From CAWDBV01 sp963800705 (lineage in GTDB: Bacteria > Actinomycetota > Thermoleophilia > Solirubrobacterales > 70-9): DNA of 64,000 nucleotides. The notes under the pieces are model-generated. The model did not search any database and had not been told where the DNA came from. It worked only from the letters and a program-made list of their open reading frames with translations. The translations under genes and the position numbers were made by a program. Where the stretch lies: contig CAWDBV010000005.1 of the NCBI GenBank assembly GCA_963800705.1, forward strand, positions 372,001-436,000, read 5' to 3'. This document shows, piece by piece, positions 23,340 to 31,318 of this stretch. Position 1 is the first letter of the stretch, and the number at the start of each line of letters is the position of its first letter.

Positions 23340-23828
23340 CTACTTGGACGACAGAACGGTGCCGGTCGAGCCGAAGCCGAGCCGGCGCTTGGTCGCCGCG
23401 GTGAGGTCGAACTCCCGGCCGCCCACGAAGGGGCCGCGGTCGACGACCCGCACCGTGACGGTGCGGCCGCGGTGACGCAGGGTGACCCTGGTCCCGCACT
23501 TGAGCGACCGGTGCGCTACACCGAGCGTGGTCGGCCGCAGCGTGCCGCCGCAGGCCATCCCGTTCCCGTACAGCCCGGGGCCGTACCAGGAGGCGTTGAC
23601 ACGGCGGAAGTTCAGCCTCGGTCGCCGCTTCGCCCCGGGGCGCTTCTTTGCCCCGGGTCTCTTCGCGTGGGGCCGTTTCTTCGCCGGATGCCGCTTCTTG
23701 GCGGCGTGCTTGTTCGGCTTACCGTCGGCGCTCGGCGCCGCGGAGCTCGTGCTGATGATCGTCAGAGCGAAGACCGGAAGCAGCGCAAGCGCCGCGATCC
23801 GCCTCCGCTTCCATCGGAAGCGATGCAA
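23340..23828 (-). CDS. Secreted RlpA-like double-psi beta-barrel protein
   Basis: TTG 23828 gives a 162-aa protein with a signal peptide (A-A-L-A-L-L-P-V-F-A-L-T), a Lys/Arg/Pro/His-rich linker of repeated K-R-P-G-A-K-K-type units, and an RlpA/3D-like barrel. The barrel has A-S-W-Y-G-P-G-L-Y-G-N-G, G-V-A-H-R-S-L-K-C-G-T and V-R-V-V-D-R-G-P-F-V-G-G-R-E-F-D-L, including the Asp of D-R-G-P-F used in lytic transglycosylation. A c-di-AMP riboswitch lies directly upstream, which fits control of cell-wall remodelling. AAAGGTG serves as ribosome-binding site. Confidence 0.85.
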   Translation of the reverse strand: MHRFRWKRRRIAALALLPVFALTIISTSSAAPSADGKPNKHAAKKRHPAKKRPHAKRPGAKKRPGAKRRPRLNFRRVNASWYGPGLYGNGMACGGTLRPTTLGVAHRSLKCGTRVTLRHRGRTVTVRVVDRGPFVGGREFDLTAATKRRLGFGSTGTVLSSK

Positions 23829-23849
23829 GAAGCAAACACCTTTCTTTCT

Positions 23850-23996
23850 GCTGCCTACGGAGTTAGCTGACGGGCTCGCAGGCGTCGACGCTGGTCATTG
23901 ACACTGGTCCGACGCGCGCTTGGGACGGATCACCTTCCCGTTCGCCCCTACTGACTGGGTCCCCCGCTCGCCCGGAAAGGGCGATTAGGCAGATCG
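23850..23996 (-). ncRNA. c-di-AMP riboswitch (ydaO-yuaA motif)
   Basis: Read on the minus strand, this leader has the conserved blocks of the ydaO-yuaA riboswitch in order: CCTAATC near the 5' end, GAGCGGGGGACCC, a TAGGGGCGAA block, variable stems, and the 3' hallmark CAGCTAACTCCGTAGGC (about 23852-23868). In actinobacteria this class binds c-di-AMP and usually turns off cell-wall hydrolase genes. The downstream gene is an RlpA-like wall protein, as expected. The order of blocks is seen directly; the ligand comes from the known class. Confidence 0.85.
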
Positions 23997-24036
23997 TTGA
24001 TTGAGCGCGGGCACGTTAGGGACGGCCGTCGGGGCT

Positions 24037-24058
24037 ATCTGTGACGGCGGTCACAGAT
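24037..24058. promoter_or_regulatory. Perfect CRP/FNR-family operator-like palindrome
   Basis: A perfect inverted repeat has 9-nt arms ATCTGTGAC and GTCACAGAT around GGCG. It contains TGTGA-N6-TCACA, the CRP/GlxR consensus. It lies 29 nt before GTG 24088 and between divergent genes, 38 nt beyond the 5' end of the riboswitch. Confidence 0.65.
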
Positions 24059-24087
24059 GCAACCGCGCCTGTGCAAAGATCGGGTCC

Positions 24088-25557
24088 GTGGGCGAAGACC
24101 GACTCACAGGACTCGATTCCTCGTTCCTGCACCTCGAGGGCGAGGACACGCACATGCACGTCGCCTCGACGATCATCTTCGAGGGGCCGGCGCCGAACTA
24201 CGTCGACTTCCGCGATCACATCGGCTCGCGGCTGCACCTCGTGCCGCGCTTCCGCCAGAAGCTCGCTTTCGTCCCCTACGGGCAGGGCCGACCGCGCTGG
24301 GTCGACGACCCCCATCTGAACCTCGACTACCACGTCCGCCACACCTCCCTCCCCGCCCCCGGCTCCGAGGAGCAACTCCGCATCCTCGCCGCCCGCTTCT
24401 TCAGCCAGTCCCTGGACCGCTCGAAGCCGCTCTGGGAGCTGTGGTTGATCGAGGGCCTCCAGGACGACCGCTTCGCGATCGTCGGCAAAACCCACCACTG
24501 CCTCGTCGACGGCGTCTCGGGGGTTGACATAACCACGGTCCTCTTCGACATGGAGAAGGAGCCCGAGAAGGCTCCGCCCCAGCCCGAGGAACCGTGGCTT
24601 CCCTCCCCCGAGCCGGGACGCGCCGAGCTGCTCGCCGAGGCGCTGGTCGAGCGAGTCGTCAGCCCCGCCGAGGCGGTGCGCGGCGTCCGCCGCGTGCTGC
24701 GCGGCCCGCGCCGGGCGCTGCGAGCGCTCCAGGAGACGGCGCTCGCGGCAGGGGCGCTTGCCTGGGCCGGGATTGCGGCCCCCGACACCCCCTTCAACGT
24801 CGATATCGGCCCGCACCGGCGCTTCGCCTGGGTCCGGGCGGCGCTGATCGACTTGAAGCGGGTCAAGAACGAGCTCGGCGGGACCGTCAACGACGTCGTC
24901 CTCGCCGCGGTCGCGGGCGCGCTCGGGCGCTACCTGCGCTCGCACGGCCACCAGACCGCCAACCTCGAGATCCGGGCCATGGTCCCGGTCAGTGTCCGCA
25001 CCGCCGACGAGAAGGGCGAGCTCGGCAACCGTGTGAGCGCGATGATGGCGCCGCTCCCGGTCTGGTGCGAGGACCCGGCGCGCCGGCTGGCGATCGTCAG
25101 CGAGCGGATGGGCGATCTGAAGCAGTCGAAGCAGGCACTGGGCGCCACCCTGCTCACCGAGCTCGCCGACTTCGCTCCCCCCACCCTGACCGGCCAGGCC
25201 GCGCGGCTGCAGTCGCGGCAGCGCTTCTTCAACCTCGTCGTCACCAACGTCCCGGGCCCGCAGTTCCCGCTGTATTTGATGGGCCGCCGTATGGAGCGCG
25301 TCTTCCCGATGGTCCCGCTCGCCAAGCGCCAGGCGCTCTGCGTCGGGGTGATGAGCTACGACGGCCAGGTCAACTTCGGGCTGATCGGCGACTACGACGC
25401 GATGGCAGAGATCGAGGACCTGGCCGAAGACCTCGAGGCCTCGCTCGAGGAGCTGATCGAGGCGGCAGGCGGCAGGCGGCGCTTCTTCCGGCGCATGCGC
25501 CGCGCCGAGGGGAGCCGAAACGGCGCCGAGGCCGAGGCCGCAGCGCAGACCGAGTAG
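24088..25557 (+). CDS. Wax ester synthase/diacylglycerol acyltransferase (WS/DGAT)
   Basis: The enzyme esterifies acyl-CoA to diacylglycerol or fatty alcohols to make storage lipid at the membrane. From GTG 24088 it is 489 aa. It starts L-T-G-L-D-S-S-F-L-H-L-E, has the catalytic H-H-x-x-x-D-G motif as H-H-C-L-V-D-G (His136, His137, Asp141), the G-G-T-V-N-D-V-V-L-A segment, and the C-terminal V-T-N-V-P-G-P motif. The upstream region carries a perfect CRP-like palindrome, so cyclic nucleotide or CRP-family control is likely. The C-terminus is Glu/Ala-rich. Confidence 0.93.
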   Translation: MGEDRLTGLDSSFLHLEGEDTHMHVASTIIFEGPAPNYVDFRDHIGSRLHLVPRFRQKLAFVPYGQGRPRWVDDPHLNLDYHVRHTSLPAPGSEEQLRILAARFFSQSLDRSKPLWELWLIEGLQDDRFAIVGKTHHCLVDGVSGVDITTVLFDMEKEPEKAPPQPEEPWLPSPEPGRAELLAEALVERVVSPAEAVRGVRRVLRGPRRALRALQETALAAGALAWAGIAAPDTPFNVDIGPHRRFAWVRAALIDLKRVKNELGGTVNDVVLAAVAGALGRYLRSHGHQTANLEIRAMVPVSVRTADEKGELGNRVSAMMAPLPVWCEDPARRLAIVSERMGDLKQSKQALGATLLTELADFAPPTLTGQAARLQSRQRFFNLVVTNVPGPQFPLYLMGRRMERVFPMVPLAKRQALCVGVMSYDGQVNFGLIGDYDAMAEIEDLAEDLEASLEELIEAAGGRRRFFRRMRRAEGSRNGAEAEAAAQTE

Positions 25558-25581
25558 CGGCGGCCGCGCTACCCTGCCCCT

Positions 25582-26901
25582 ATGGGCAGAAAGGCAGGAT
25601 CGCTAGGGATTTCCCTGCTCGCCGCACTGGCGCTGGCGGCGCCGGCGAGCGCCGCGACGATCGCACCGACGATCCCCGGCGACGACTATGACGCCTTCGC
25701 CGATGGCACCTGCTCGTTGCGCGAGGCGGTGCAGTCGGCGCAAAACGACATGAACTTCGGCAGCTGCGTGGCGACCGGTCCGGCGTACGGGTCGGACACG
25801 ATCGAGCTCGGCAACGAGGAATACCTTCTCACCAATCCCCTCCCCGGACCGATCGATCCGAACGGGGCCGGAGACCTCAACATTCAAACGGGCAGCATCG
25901 TCGCGATCACCCACGCGGGACCTGGCCAGGCCGCGATCGACGGCGGCGACCAGGACCAGGTCTTCCACAACAACGGCCAGCTGACGGTCAGCGGGGTGAC
26001 GATCGAGGACGGGCGGAGCAGCGCCGCCGCCGGCGGCACCGGGGGCGCGATCTTCAACGTCGGCAGCCTCACCCTGCGAAACGTCCTGCTGACCGACAAC
26101 GAAACCACCGTCCAGGGCCCGGGCGGGGCAATCGCAAGCACGGCAGGCGGGATCGACCTGACCAACGTGACGATCTCGGGCAACGAAGCCCAGGGCGGCG
26201 GCGGGGGCATTTACGTGTCGGGGACCTCCGGCGCCACGCTCACCCACGTGACGATCAGCAACAACACCGCCGACAGCGACGGGGGCGGCGGCGGCGACGG
26301 AGGCGGGATCTGGAACGACGGCGCACCGGTCCCCCCGCAGCTCAGGAATACGATCATCGACGGCAACCACGACGACTCGCCCGTCGGCCCCCCGCCGGCT
26401 TCGGACTGCAGCGGGACGCTCGGCTCCCTCGACAACAACCTGATCGGGGTAGCGACCAGTCCCTGCAACTTCTTCATGCCGATGATGGGAGACCAGACAG
26501 GGGTAACCGCCGGCCTCGAACCACTAGACGACAACGGAGGCTCGACCAGCACCCACGCGCTGCCGCTCGGCAGCCTCGCGCTCGATGAGGTGCCTCTGGC
26601 GGACTGCATGCCGCTCACCGACGACCAGCGCGGCTACCCGCGCCCCTTCCCGGCCGGCGGAGACTGCGACGTGGGCGCCTACGAGCAGTTCATCTGCAAC
26701 GGGACGCCCCTCGACGACCCGGGCCCGTTCCCGGGCTGCGCGCCCCCTCCGCCCCCTCCCCCTCCGCCCCCACCGCCGCCCGCGGCGACCGTGACCGCGA
26801 CGCCCACGCCGCTCGCGGCGACGGCCACCACCACGACGACGAAGTGCCGCAAGGGCTTCAAGCTCAAGAAGGGGAAGTGCAGGCGGAAGAAGCGGAAGTA
26901 G
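25582..26901 (+). CDS. Secreted CSLREA-domain parallel beta-helix protein with Cys-Lys tail
   Basis: The 439-aa protein has a signal peptide (L-L-A-A-L-A-L-A-A-P-A-S-A), the CSLREA motif (T-C-S-L-R-E-A-V), and repeated beta-helix rungs such as L-T-V-S-G-V-T-I-E-D-G and L-T-H-V-T-I-S-N-N-T. A 13-residue Pro run and a Thr-rich linker follow, then the basic tail T-K-C-R-K-G-F-K-L-K-K-G-K-C-R-R-K-K. The same tail ends several unrelated secreted proteins here. TACCCT at 25570-25575 is 6 nt before the ATG. The role at the cell surface is unknown. Confidence 0.85.
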   Translation: MGRKAGSLGISLLAALALAAPASAATIAPTIPGDDYDAFADGTCSLREAVQSAQNDMNFGSCVATGPAYGSDTIELGNEEYLLTNPLPGPIDPNGAGDLNIQTGSIVAITHAGPGQAAIDGGDQDQVFHNNGQLTVSGVTIEDGRSSAAAGGTGGAIFNVGSLTLRNVLLTDNETTVQGPGGAIASTAGGIDLTNVTISGNEAQGGGGGIYVSGTSGATLTHVTISNNTADSDGGGGGDGGGIWNDGAPVPPQLRNTIIDGNHDDSPVGPPPASDCSGTLGSLDNNLIGVATSPCNFFMPMMGDQTGVTAGLEPLDDNGGSTSTHALPLGSLALDEVPLADCMPLTDDQRGYPRPFPAGGDCDVGAYEQFICNGTPLDDPGPFPGCAPPPPPPPPPPPPPAATVTATPTPLAATATTTTTKCRKGFKLKKGKCRRKKRK

Positions 26902-26904
26902 GCG

Positions 26905-27348
26905 CTACTCCGCGTCGGGCGGGCGCTTCTCCGCCTCCTCGCCCATCTCGCTCACCTTGCGAAGCTGGCGCTTGACCCAGAGGAAGGCGAGCGGCGCGAG
27001 CAGGAGCGGGACGAAGGGCCAGTACTCCCAGGCGCCGAAGTTGGGCAGCTTGCCGTAAGCACCGAGGACCCCGAGTCCGAGGCAGACCGCGCTGATGACC
27101 GTTGCAAGAATCTGGCTCTCTCGCGAGATGCCGTAGGCCGCACCGCTCCACTTCGACTTATGGCGGCGCAGCGCCCGCCATTGGAGCGCCAGCAGCCCGG
27201 TTATCCAGACGGCCACCATGCCGAGGATCCAGGGCAGCACGCCCTCGCCGGTCTGGTTCTCGCTGGTCAGGCTGAGCACGAGCGTGACCGCGACGACGAC
27301 GGCGAGCCCGCCCCAGACGTACGCGTAGTAACCCTTGCCCATCTCCAT
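26905..27348 (-). CDS. Predicted four-helix membrane protein
   Basis: ATG 27348 gives 147 aa with four hydrophobic helices (Y-V-W-G-G-L-A-V-V-V-A-V-T-L-V-L; P-W-I-L-G-M-V-A-V-W-I-T; L-A-T-V-I-S-A-V-C-L-G-L; W-P-F-V-P-L-L-L-A-P-L) and a charged cytoplasmic tail. No known family was recognised. TAACGT (27357-27362) stands 8 nt upstream and supports this start. The gene converges on the CSLREA gene with 3 nt between them. Confidence 0.7.
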   Translation of the reverse strand: MEMGKGYYAYVWGGLAVVVAVTLVLSLTSENQTGEGVLPWILGMVAVWITGLLALQWRALRRHKSKWSGAAYGISRESQILATVISAVCLGLGVLGAYGKLPNFGAWEYWPFVPLLLAPLAFLWVKRQLRKVSEMGEEAEKRPPDAE

Positions 27349-27373
27349 GGGCGGGGACGTTATCTCGCTCGGC

Positions 27374-28096
27374 TCAGTCCTCTTCGGGCTGGCGGCTCGT
27401 AAGCGCCAGCGCGTGAGTCGAGCGCCGCGCGTTGCCCCAGGTCGCACCGCCGGCCCGCGCCCGCAGGTCGAGCCGCAGCAGCAGGTCGAGGTCCTCGAAG
27501 CGCGCCATGTCGTAGCTCGATCCGGACTCGGAATCGGCGTGGCCGGGATGCACCATCCAGATCGTCACCCCGGGCTCGAGCTCGCGGAGCGCCTCGTCGG
27601 TCTGCGGCTCGCCCGAGGAGTTGCGTCCGATCAGGTGGTCCTGGGTGGGGATCCGGCGCTCGCGGAGCAGCTGCCGGTGGCCGGCGTCGACCGATCGCAC
27701 CGCGATCCCGAGCTGCGACGCGGCCCGCGCGACCGGCTCAGCGAGCTCGGGCCGCGCGTGGCAGTGGTGGTGCCCGTCGATGTAGGCCGGCCAGGCCCCG
27801 AACAGGCGCGAGAAGCGGTCGAGCTGGATCTCGACCGCGCTTCGGGCGGGAGCCCCCGAGCGCACTCCCCAGCGGCCGTCGAACTCGAGGTGAAGCCCGA
27901 TCTCGACCCCCGAGTCGAGCAGCGGCTTTGGGTCGCAGTGCTCGCGCTCGACCAGCACCCCGACTGAGTCGACAGCACCACGGTTCACGGCCTCCAGGAT
28001 GCCGCGGTTGTAGCTCGGCCAGTAGCCGTAGTCGTCGGCGGCGATGATCAGCGTCGGGGTGCCCGCGGCGGTCGTGCTCAGATGGGAATTGCTCAC
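27374..28096 (-). CDS. ChbG/YdjC-family carbohydrate deacetylase
   Basis: The 240-aa protein has A-A-D-D-Y-G-Y-W at the start of the barrel, V-E-I-G-L-H-L-E-F-D-G-R-W-G, and I-D-G-H-H-H-C-H, the metal-binding Asp/His set of YdjC-like deacetylases, plus V-H-P-G-H near the end. Members remove acetyl groups from amino sugars such as diacetylchitobiose. The substrate here is unknown, and hopanoid-linked sugar deacetylation is another possibility. GTG 28096 is divergent from the channel gene at 28114. Confidence 0.87.
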   Translation of the reverse strand: MSNSHLSTTAAGTPTLIIAADDYGYWPSYNRGILEAVNRGAVDSVGVLVEREHCDPKPLLDSGVEIGLHLEFDGRWGVRSGAPARSAVEIQLDRFSRLFGAWPAYIDGHHHCHARPELAEPVARAASQLGIAVRSVDAGHRQLLRERRIPTQDHLIGRNSSGEPQTDEALRELEPGVTIWMVHPGHADSESGSSYDMARFEDLDLLLRLDLRARAGGATWGNARRSTHALALTSRQPEED

Positions 28097-28113
28097 GTAG
28101 GAATTGTGACCGG

Positions 28114-28803
28114 ATGGCGTCCTCGCGTGGAGTGATGATGGCGGGCGTGCGGACGCTCGACTACCGCTACGGGATCGTCCTCCTCCTGATCCTGACCACG
28201 ATCGCCTTCCAGCTCGCGGTCCCCGAGGGGGACGCGGGACGCCTGATTGTCGTCGTGCTTCAGGCGCTGACGCTGATCTCGGCGGTGATCGCATCCGGGA
28301 TGCCGCGCTGGGTCGAGGGTCTCGCTGCCGGCGTCGCGCTCGTCCTGATCGCCGGGTCGGCCGCGACGCTGCTCGGCAGCGAGCGGGCCGAGCTCGAGGC
28401 GGTCCACCTGATCAGCCTGCTGTTCGCGACCCTCGCTCCGGTGGTGATCGCGATCGGGGTCGTTCGCCACCTCCGCGCGGAGCGAGCGATCACGATGCAC
28501 ACGATGTTCGGGGTGCTCTGCCTCTACCTGCTGCTCGGCCTTTTCTTCGCGGTCTCGCTGCAGGCGCTGCAGGAAGTGAGCAACGATTCGATGCTCAGAC
28601 CCGCGGCCGACAACGCGGATGACTTCATCTACTTCAGCTTCATGACGATCACGACCACCGGCTTCGGCGACCTCGTCGCAGCTACCCAGGTCGCGCGCTC
28701 GCTGACCGTGACCGAGATGCTGATCGGCCAGATCTACCTGGTCACCGTGGTCGGCCTGATCGTCGGCAACCTGCGCCCCGGGGCGCGCGCGAAGAGGGCC
28801 TAG
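28114..28803 (+). CDS. Potassium channel family protein
   Basis: The 229-aa protein has about six hydrophobic helices. The last two flank a pore loop with selectivity filter T-I-T-T-T-G-F-G-D, the T-x-G-Y/F-G-D signature of K+ channels. The four N-terminal helices have no charged S4-like repeat, so it is probably not voltage gated. ATG 28114 or 28135 could be the start. Its stop overlaps the end of the convergent YccF gene. Confidence 0.88.
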   Translation: MASSRGVMMAGVRTLDYRYGIVLLLILTTIAFQLAVPEGDAGRLIVVVLQALTLISAVIASGMPRWVEGLAAGVALVLIAGSAATLLGSERAELEAVHLISLLFATLAPVVIAIGVVRHLRAERAITMHTMFGVLCLYLLLGLFFAVSLQALQEVSNDSMLRPAADNADDFIYFSFMTITTTGFGDLVAATQVARSLTVTEMLIGQIYLVTVVGLIVGNLRPGARAKRA

Positions 28804-29243
28804 GCCCCGATGCGCTCGGCGGTGCGCGGTTCGACCGCGACCCGGGCGGTCTCTCCGGCCGGGACCTCGTCGATCGGGTAGATCTCGTGCCCGAATGGCC
28901 ACAGCGAAACCGGGATCAGCTTCAGCGAGGCGAGCCCGAGCGGGATCCCGATGATCGTCACGAACTGCGCGATCGCGAAGATCAGGTGCCCGAGCGCCAG
29001 CCACCAGCCGGCGAGGATCAGCCAGATGACATTGCCGAGCAGCGACAGTCCGCCCGCCGATTCGCGCTTGACGAGCGTGCGGCCGAACGGCCAGAGCGTG
29101 AACGAGGCCATCTTCAGCGCCTGGAGCCCGAACGGAATCGTGATGATGAGGATGAACATGACAAGCGCGGCGATCAGGTAGCCGAGCGCCATGACCAGCC
29201 CGCCGAACACGAGCCAGATGATGTTTCCGACCACCCGCAGCAC
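28800..29243 (-). CDS. YccF-domain inner-membrane protein
   Basis: The 147-aa protein consists of two copies of the YccF repeat (N-I-I-W-L-V-F-G-G and N-V-I-W-L-I-L-A-G-W-W), each followed by I-T-I-P-F-G-L/I-G-I-P-L-G-L and S/T-L-W-P-F-G. The family's function is unknown. TATGGT (29250-29255) lies 6 nt before GTG 29243. Confidence 0.92.
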   Translation of the reverse strand: MLRVVGNIIWLVFGGLVMALGYLIAALVMFILIITIPFGLQALKMASFTLWPFGRTLVKRESAGGLSLLGNVIWLILAGWWLALGHLIFAIAQFVTIIGIPLGLASLKLIPVSLWPFGHEIYPIDEVPAGETARVAVEPRTAERIGA

Positions 29244-29263
29244 GCGGTGACCATACTTGAGGC

Positions 29264-30898
29264 ATCACCACCGGCACCGAAAAGACCCGCCTTGCGCTCG
29301 CCCAGATCGACACCACGGTCGGCGAGATCGAGGGCAACGCCGCCAAGGTCTCCGAGTGGATCGGGCGCGCCCGCGAGGCGGGCGCGGGGATCGTCCTCTT
29401 CCCCGAGCTCTGCATCCCCGGCTATCCGGCCGAGGACCTCTACCTCAAGGACCATTTCCTGGAGGCCGGCGCGAGCGCCGTGCGCGAGCTAGCCTCGGGC
29501 ATCGAGGGGATCGCGGCGCTGGTCGGCTTCGCCGAGCCCCGCGGGGACGCCGGCGAGAACGAGCCCCGCGCTCACAATGCGTTGGCGCTGCTCGCCGACG
29601 GTGAGCTGCGGGCCACCTACCGGAAGACCCACCTGCCGAACTACGGCGTCTTCGACGAGCGCCGCTACTTCGAGCCCGGCGGCGAGCCCGCCGTCGCCGA
29701 AGCCGCCGGGTCGAAGGTCGGGCTGACGGTCTGCGAGGACATCTGGATCCCGGGCCTGCCTGAGACCGCCGAGGTCGAGGCCGGCGCCGAGCTGATCCTC
29801 AACGCCTCGGCCTCCCCCTTTCACCTCCGCAAGGGCAACGCGCGCGAGGCGATGGTCGCCGAGCGAGCTCGTGCATGCGGGGCGCCGATCGCGCTCTGCA
29901 ACGCGGTCGGAGGCCAGGACGAGCTCGTCTTCGACGGCCACAGCTTCGTCGTCGACGAGGCCGGGAAGACGATCGCGCGCGCCGCGCAGTTCGCCGAGGA
30001 GCTGCTCGTCTGCGAGTTGCCCGGCGGCGGCCCGGTGGCGGATCTGCTCGGGCCCGAGGCCGCCGAGGTCTACGAGGCGCTCAAGCTCGGGCTTCGCGAC
30101 TACGTCGAGAAGAACGGCTTCGGCCACGTCGTAGTCGCGCTCTCGGGCGGGATCGATTCGGCGCTCGTCGCGCTCGTGGCCACCGACGCGCTCGGGCCCG
30201 AGCGCGTCACCGCGGTGGTGATGCCCTCCCCCCACTCGAGCGCCGAGACGCAGGGCGACGCGCGCAAGATCGCCTCGAACCTCGGAATCGCGCTGATCGA
30301 GATCCCGATCTCAGACGCGATGGATGCCTACGAGACCGCGCTCGCCGAGAGCTTCGACGGCAGCGCGCCCGGGCTCGCCGAGGAGAACCTGCAGGCGCGG
30401 ATCCGCGGCAACCTGGTGATGGCGCTCTCGAACCGCTTCGGCTGGCTGGTGCTGACGACCGGCAACAAGAGCGAGATGTCGGTCGGCTACGCGACGCTCT
30501 ACGGCGACATGGCGGGCGGCTTCGCCCTGATCAAGGACGTTCCGAAAGGGCTCGTCTACGAGCTCGCCCGCTGGCGCAACGACGTCGCCGGGAGCGAGCT
30601 CGTACCGGCGTCGGTGCTCGAGCGAAAGCCGTCGGCCGAGCTGCGGCCGGGGCAGCTCGACGAGGACTCGCTGCCGCCCTACGACGTGCTCGACCGCATC
30701 CTCGAGGCCTACGTCGAGCGCGACGAGAGCCCCGAGCAGATCGCCGCGAGTGGTCTCCCCGCTGATGTCGTCAACGAAGTCATTGCGCTGGTCGATCGCG
30801 CCGAGTACAAGCGTCGCCAGGCTCCCCCGGGGGTGAAGATCACCCCGCGCGCGTTCGGGCGCGACCGGCGGCTGCCGATCACGAACCGCTACCGCTGA
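29264..30898 (+). CDS. nadE: Glutamine-dependent NAD+ synthetase
   Basis: NadE makes NAD from deamido-NAD, ATP and glutamine. The N-terminal nitrilase-type glutaminase shows its Glu-Lys-Cys triad in L-F-P-E-L-C, Y-R-K-T-H-L-P and L-T-V-C-E-D-I-W. The synthetase domain has the pyrophosphate loop L-S-G-G-I-D-S-A and T-T-G-N-K-S-E. Homology begins at about 29280 (R-L-A-L-A-Q-I-D), but the frame has TGA at 29258-29260 and no ATG, GTG or TTG before that point. The start is unresolved, perhaps because of a local sequence error. The 3' end overlaps the thioesterase gene. Confidence 0.92.
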   Translation: MTTGTEKTRLALAQIDTTVGEIEGNAAKVSEWIGRAREAGAGIVLFPELCIPGYPAEDLYLKDHFLEAGASAVRELASGIEGIAALVGFAEPRGDAGENEPRAHNALALLADGELRATYRKTHLPNYGVFDERRYFEPGGEPAVAEAAGSKVGLTVCEDIWIPGLPETAEVEAGAELILNASASPFHLRKGNAREAMVAERARACGAPIALCNAVGGQDELVFDGHSFVVDEAGKTIARAAQFAEELLVCELPGGGPVADLLGPEAAEVYEALKLGLRDYVEKNGFGHVVVALSGGIDSALVALVATDALGPERVTAVVMPSPHSSAETQGDARKIASNLGIALIEIPISDAMDAYETALAESFDGSAPGLAEENLQARIRGNLVMALSNRFGWLVLTTGNKSEMSVGYATLYGDMAGGFALIKDVPKGLVYELARWRNDVAGSELVPASVLERKPSAELRPGQLDEDSLPPYDVLDRILEAYVERDESPEQIAASGLPADVVNEVIALVDRAEYKRRQAPPGVKITPRAFGRDRRLPITNRYR

Positions 30899-31281
30899 CG
30901 AGGCCGCACGGCGACGATCACGCGCGCGAGCGCGCAGAGGCGCTCGTCGTCATCGGCCACCTCGACATCCCAGATCCAGGTCGTGCGGCCGGCGTGGCGC
31001 CGGTGGGCGACGACGTGGATCGTCCCCCCGGTGATCGGGCGCAGGAACGTGGTGTGGTTCGACTGCCCCATCGAGATCAGCTCCTCGTCGCCGAGCGCGA
31101 AGTGCGTCGCGCGCGAGGCGACCCCCTCGGCGAGCGTCGCCAGCACCCCGCCGTGGACGACGCCGTAGGGCTGCATGTGATGGTCGGCGACCTCGAGCGT
31201 CGCGGCGCCGCGCTCGGCTGTCATCTCGCCCCACTCGGTGCCGATCAGGTCGTCGAACGGGCTCGCGCTAGGATCGATCAT
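30889..31281 (-). CDS. PaaI-type hotdog thioesterase
   Basis: The 130-aa protein has the hotdog helix motif H-G-G-V-L-A-T-L-A-E-G-V-A-S and N-H-T-T-F-L-R-P as in PaaI/YbgC-like acyl-CoA thioesterases. The central helix carries the expected catalytic acid in A-E-G. TAGGCT (31288-31293) lies 6 nt before the ATG. The acyl substrate is unknown. Confidence 0.9.
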   Translation of the reverse strand: MIDPSASPFDDLIGTEWGEMTAERGAATLEVADHHMQPYGVVHGGVLATLAEGVASRATHFALGDEELISMGQSNHTTFLRPITGGTIHVVAHRRHAGRTTWIWDVEVADDDERLCALARVIVAVRPRQR

Positions 31282-31287
31282 TCGGAG

Positions 31288-31297
31288 AGCCTAGATT
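31288..31297. promoter_or_regulatory. Overlapping divergent -10 elements
   Basis: Minus-strand TAGGCT (31288-31293) serves the thioesterase gene and plus-strand TAGATT (31292-31297) serves the secreted-protein gene at 31319. They share two bases, so the two polymerases should compete for the site. Confidence 0.4.
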
Positions 31298-31318
31298 GCG
31301 TCGAGAAAGGGAGAGAGG

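Noticed and set aside
26740..26790. C-rich tract as a repeat or CRISPR-like element
   Set aside because: It encodes the poly-proline linker of the CSLREA protein; there are no spaced direct repeats.
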